In this document: positions 58,074 to 59,848 of the stretch, piece after piece
Numbering within the stretch: position 1 is the stretch's first letter
Layout of the letters: each line of letters starts with the position of its first letter
Origin: an uncultured Planctomycetia bacterium
GTDB taxonomy: Bacteria; Planctomycetota; UBA1135; GCA-002686595
DNA length: 59,848 bases
Assembly (NCBI GenBank): GCA_938003765.1
Contig: CALKYE010000262.1
Location: 1-59,848, forward strand
Reading direction: 5' to 3'
Notes under the pieces: generated by a model
Database searches by the model: none
What the model saw: the letters and a program-made list of their open reading frames with translations, nothing else
What the model was told of the DNA's origin: nothing
Program-made: the position numbers and the translations under genes

Positions 58074-58085
58074 GCTGCGACACGC

Positions 58086-58113
58086 GAGCTTCGCAGCAGG
58101 CGCGAAGCGCTCG
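58086..58113. terminator. Weak hairpin between convergent genes
   Basis: GCGAGCTTCGC and GCGAAGCGCTCG can pair with a two-base bulge across a seven-base loop. It lies between the convergent lipoprotein and stress-protein genes and could end transcription from both sides. No T-run. Confidence 0.3.
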
Positions 58114-58144
58114 TGCGCCCACCGCGAAGCGCCGACGCCCGAAC

Positions 58145-59068
58145 TCAGATCGAGTAGCCGCCAGGGGTGCGGATGAGCAGCGTGCCGCTGTGCGCCATGC
58201 GCAGCACGCGCCACGCCACGCTCCCGAGCACCGCTGCGACCAAGGCGCTGTGGCCGTGCGTGCCCAACACGACCAGGTCGTAGTTGTCCTGAACGGCCAG
58301 GATGCGCCGGGCGGGATCGTCCTGCGCGAACACGATCTCGTGCGCAGTCCCGCGCCAGTCGAACTCGCTCATCGCGGCCTCGAACTCGCGCTTGGCGGAC
58401 TCGCGCAGGGAGTCGATGGTGTAGGTCGGCGAGGGGATCGCCGCGGCGGCGTCGGCGTTGGCGAACATCTCGGGCGGCACGAAGCAGTGCAGCGCCGTCA
58501 CGTGGGCGCCGACCTTCTTCGCCAGCGCAGTGGAACGGTGCAGGAGCTCGAGGCTCTTCGGCGAGAGGTCCACCGGCACGAGGAGGCGCTCGAGCTTGCG
58601 CGGCGCATCGACCTGCAGCCACAGCGGCGTTTCGCAGTGCGCGAAGAGCGTCCGCGCGAGCCCGCCGAAGTCGAGTTGCTTGCGCCGACCGCTCTCGCCG
58701 AGGAACACGATGTCGTAGTTCTTGGCGCGCTCGAGCACGACGCGCGTGGGGGCGCCGATCACGACCTCCAACTGCTCGGCGACACCCTGCCCCTCGAGCT
58801 TCAAATGCCCGTGCTCACGCGAGAGGTGCGCTCGAAGCCGCGCTGCGACGGCGTCGGCGTTGGCCTTGGAAATGTCGCCGCCGCTCAGCGCGGCGAAGCG
58901 CCCGGACGGGGCCAGGATGGGCTCGACGACGTGCAACAGCTCGACGCGCGCGCCGGTTCGGTCCGCCAGCGCGATCGCGGCGCGCAGGGCGTGGTCCGAG
59001 GCTGCGCCTTCGGCGATGCAGACCAGGAACTTGGTCGCGGGGAAGTTCGGGAGCGGAGCGCTGGTCAT
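58145..59068 (-). CDS. Universal stress protein with two UspA domains
   Basis: 307 residues built of two tandem UspA folds, ~10-155 and ~158-307. Each has the start strand (FLVCIAEGAASDHALRAAIA; RLLVPVDLSPKSLELLHRST). Domain 2 keeps the ATP-binding glycine pattern G-x2-G-x9-G-S (GTHGHSALVAAVLGSVAWRV), while domain 1 has a changed version (GESGRRKQLDFGGLARTLF). This suggests one functional nucleotide site. These cytosolic proteins are induced by stress or starvation. Confidence 0.92.
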   Translation of the reverse strand: MTSAPLPNFPATKFLVCIAEGAASDHALRAAIALADRTGARVELLHVVEPILAPSGRFAALSGGDISKANADAVAARLRAHLSREHGHLKLEGQGVAEQLEVVIGAPTRVVLERAKNYDIVFLGESGRRKQLDFGGLARTLFAHCETPLWLQVDAPRKLERLLVPVDLSPKSLELLHRSTALAKKVGAHVTALHCFVPPEMFANADAAAAIPSPTYTIDSLRESAKREFEAAMSEFDWRGTAHEIVFAQDDPARRILAVQDNYDLVVLGTHGHSALVAAVLGSVAWRVLRMAHSGTLLIRTPGGYSI

Positions 59069-59194
59069 GGCATCCTCGGTGTCTCGGACGGCGCGACGGG
59101 GCGGGTGCGCAGCGTACGCGTCGCCGGCGCGACTCCGCTGTCGGTCGAAGGGCGCAGCGCTGCGGGCACATGAGCGCAGGAGCGCCGCCCGAGC

Positions 59195-59716
59195 TCACTC
59201 GGGTTCGGCTTCGACGCGCGGCGGCTCGCCTTCGTCGAAGTACTCGACGCGGATCACGTTGGCGCGGCAGCAGACCGGACAGTCCTCGACGTAGCGCTGC
59301 TCCAAGCCCTCGCTGGGGTCGAGCGGGACGACGATGTCCTCGCCGCAGCTCGGGCAGTTGTACGAGCCTTCGCCGGAGTCGCTCGCGCCGCGCTTGGGCG
59401 CGCGCACGGCGGGCTCGTGTCGAGCAGGGTTCGAAACGGCCTCGAGGATGCGCGCAGCGATGGACGCATCGTCGCCGGCCTCGCCCAGCATCTGTGCGCG
59501 CAGCTCCCCGAGGTGTGCGGCGAGCGCGTCGACGCCGACGCCGGAAAGAGCCCGTTCGACCAGCGCGGGCGCGTAGCCGTCGTATTCGTCCCCCGGCCCG
59601 TTCACACCCGGCTGCACTCCGAGCGGGTCCCAATCGCGCAGCACGCGCGCCACCGCTGCGGTGCGCTGCTCCAGTTCGTGATCGCGTTTCGCGCCGCGCG
59701 TTTGCCGGTGACTCAT
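59195..59716 (-). CDS. CPXCG-motif Cys-rich protein with DUF1871-like N-terminal part
   Basis: 173 residues. The C-terminal ~55 residues form the Cys-rich CPXCG zinc-ribbon: YNCPSCGEDIVVPLDPSEG, YVEDCPVCCRANVIRVEY, with four key Cys. The N-terminal half (VLRDWDPLGVQPGV, DEYDGYAPAL) resembles DUF1871, whose members share a DWDP...DEYD signature. The two modules are joined by an Ala/Arg/Pro linker. Function is unknown; the combination is unusual to my knowledge. Confidence 0.8.
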   Translation of the reverse strand: MSHRQTRGAKRDHELEQRTAAVARVLRDWDPLGVQPGVNGPGDEYDGYAPALVERALSGVGVDALAAHLGELRAQMLGEAGDDASIAARILEAVSNPARHEPAVRAPKRGASDSGEGSYNCPSCGEDIVVPLDPSEGLEQRYVEDCPVCCRANVIRVEYFDEGEPPRVEAEPE

Positions 59717-59779
59717 GTCAGCTCGCGTCCATCTCGACCGACGCCAGACAGTCTGACCGGGTGGCGGACGAGCTCGATG

Positions 59780-59848
59780 CTACTGCCGCACCGACTCGAC
59801 CCACGCCCGCAGCCGTTCAAGGATGCCGGCGGCGTTCACCATCGAGCG
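59780..59848 (-). CDS. 3' end of a gene entering from the right edge
   Basis: The last 22 codons of a minus-strand frame are visible (RSMVNAAGILERLRAWVESV then RQ and TAG at 59782-59780). Codon usage is coding-like, but nothing can be said about its function. It would be the gene upstream of the CPXCG protein in the same orientation. Confidence 0.4.
   Translation of the reverse strand, partial: RSMVNAAGILERLRAWVESVRQ

Noticed and set aside
1..59848. rRNA, tRNA, riboswitch or CRISPR array
   Set aside because: None recognised by eye on either strand; small structured RNAs cannot be excluded without a covariance search.

Overview
The window is high-GC bacterial DNA. Coding style, large Ala/Arg-rich proteins and secreted proteins ending in a shared Cys-containing module (YCxxKxxSxGCxP) suggest a planctomycete, probably one of the marine biofilm lineages. 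That placement is inference from recall; no rRNA or tRNA gene was seen to test it.

Layout. 1-11 kb: three exported proteins (a P-domain/propeller protein cut by the left edge, a 354-aa protein, and an FG-GAP protein with about 14 Ca-binding repeats) sharing one C-terminal module, plus an SGNH hydrolase and a frameshifted gene remnant. 5.9-12.5 kb is scrambled: two remnants of an IS91/ISCR-type transposase, a fragment of pdxR and pieces of a glycosyltransferase. In the two copies the order of the pdxR and IS segments is circularly permuted. 12.6-15.7 kb: pdxR divergent from pdxS-pdxT, a self-regulated PLP synthase locus. 15.8-23.2 kb: cell-surface polysaccharide genes (SGNH partner plus MBOAT acetyltransferase, flippase), a membrane spermidine-synthase-like protein and a methyltransferase with a Cys-rich head.

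23.2-53.2 kb: one compact, leftward T6SS operon, apparently complete. In transcription order: tagH(fha), tssJ, tssK, tssL, tssM, tagF, tssA, tssB, tssC1, tssC2, tagJ, tssE, tssF, tssG, clpV(tssH), hcp1, hcp2, hcp-vgrG fusion, a DUF6931-like gene, two paralogous alanine-rich proteins, and PAAR. The regulatory Ser/Thr kinase ppkA diverges from tagH and is followed by two lipoprotein genes. The gene set (TagJ, two TssC-type proteins, Fha, PpkA, TagF) resembles the imp/H1 type (subtype i3). No PppA phosphatase is in the window.

Most notable are (i) a VgrG whose first ~190 residues are a complete Hcp-like domain, in addition to two free Hcps, and (ii) two alanine-rich proteins sharing an MICxC...LPxNV head, repeated LGhxhLxPGA motifs and a Cys near a hydrophobic C-terminal helix, placed between VgrG and PAAR where cargo or adaptor genes normally sit. 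I know no name for that family. 58-59.8 kb: a double-domain universal stress protein, a CPXCG Cys-rich protein and the 3' end of another gene.
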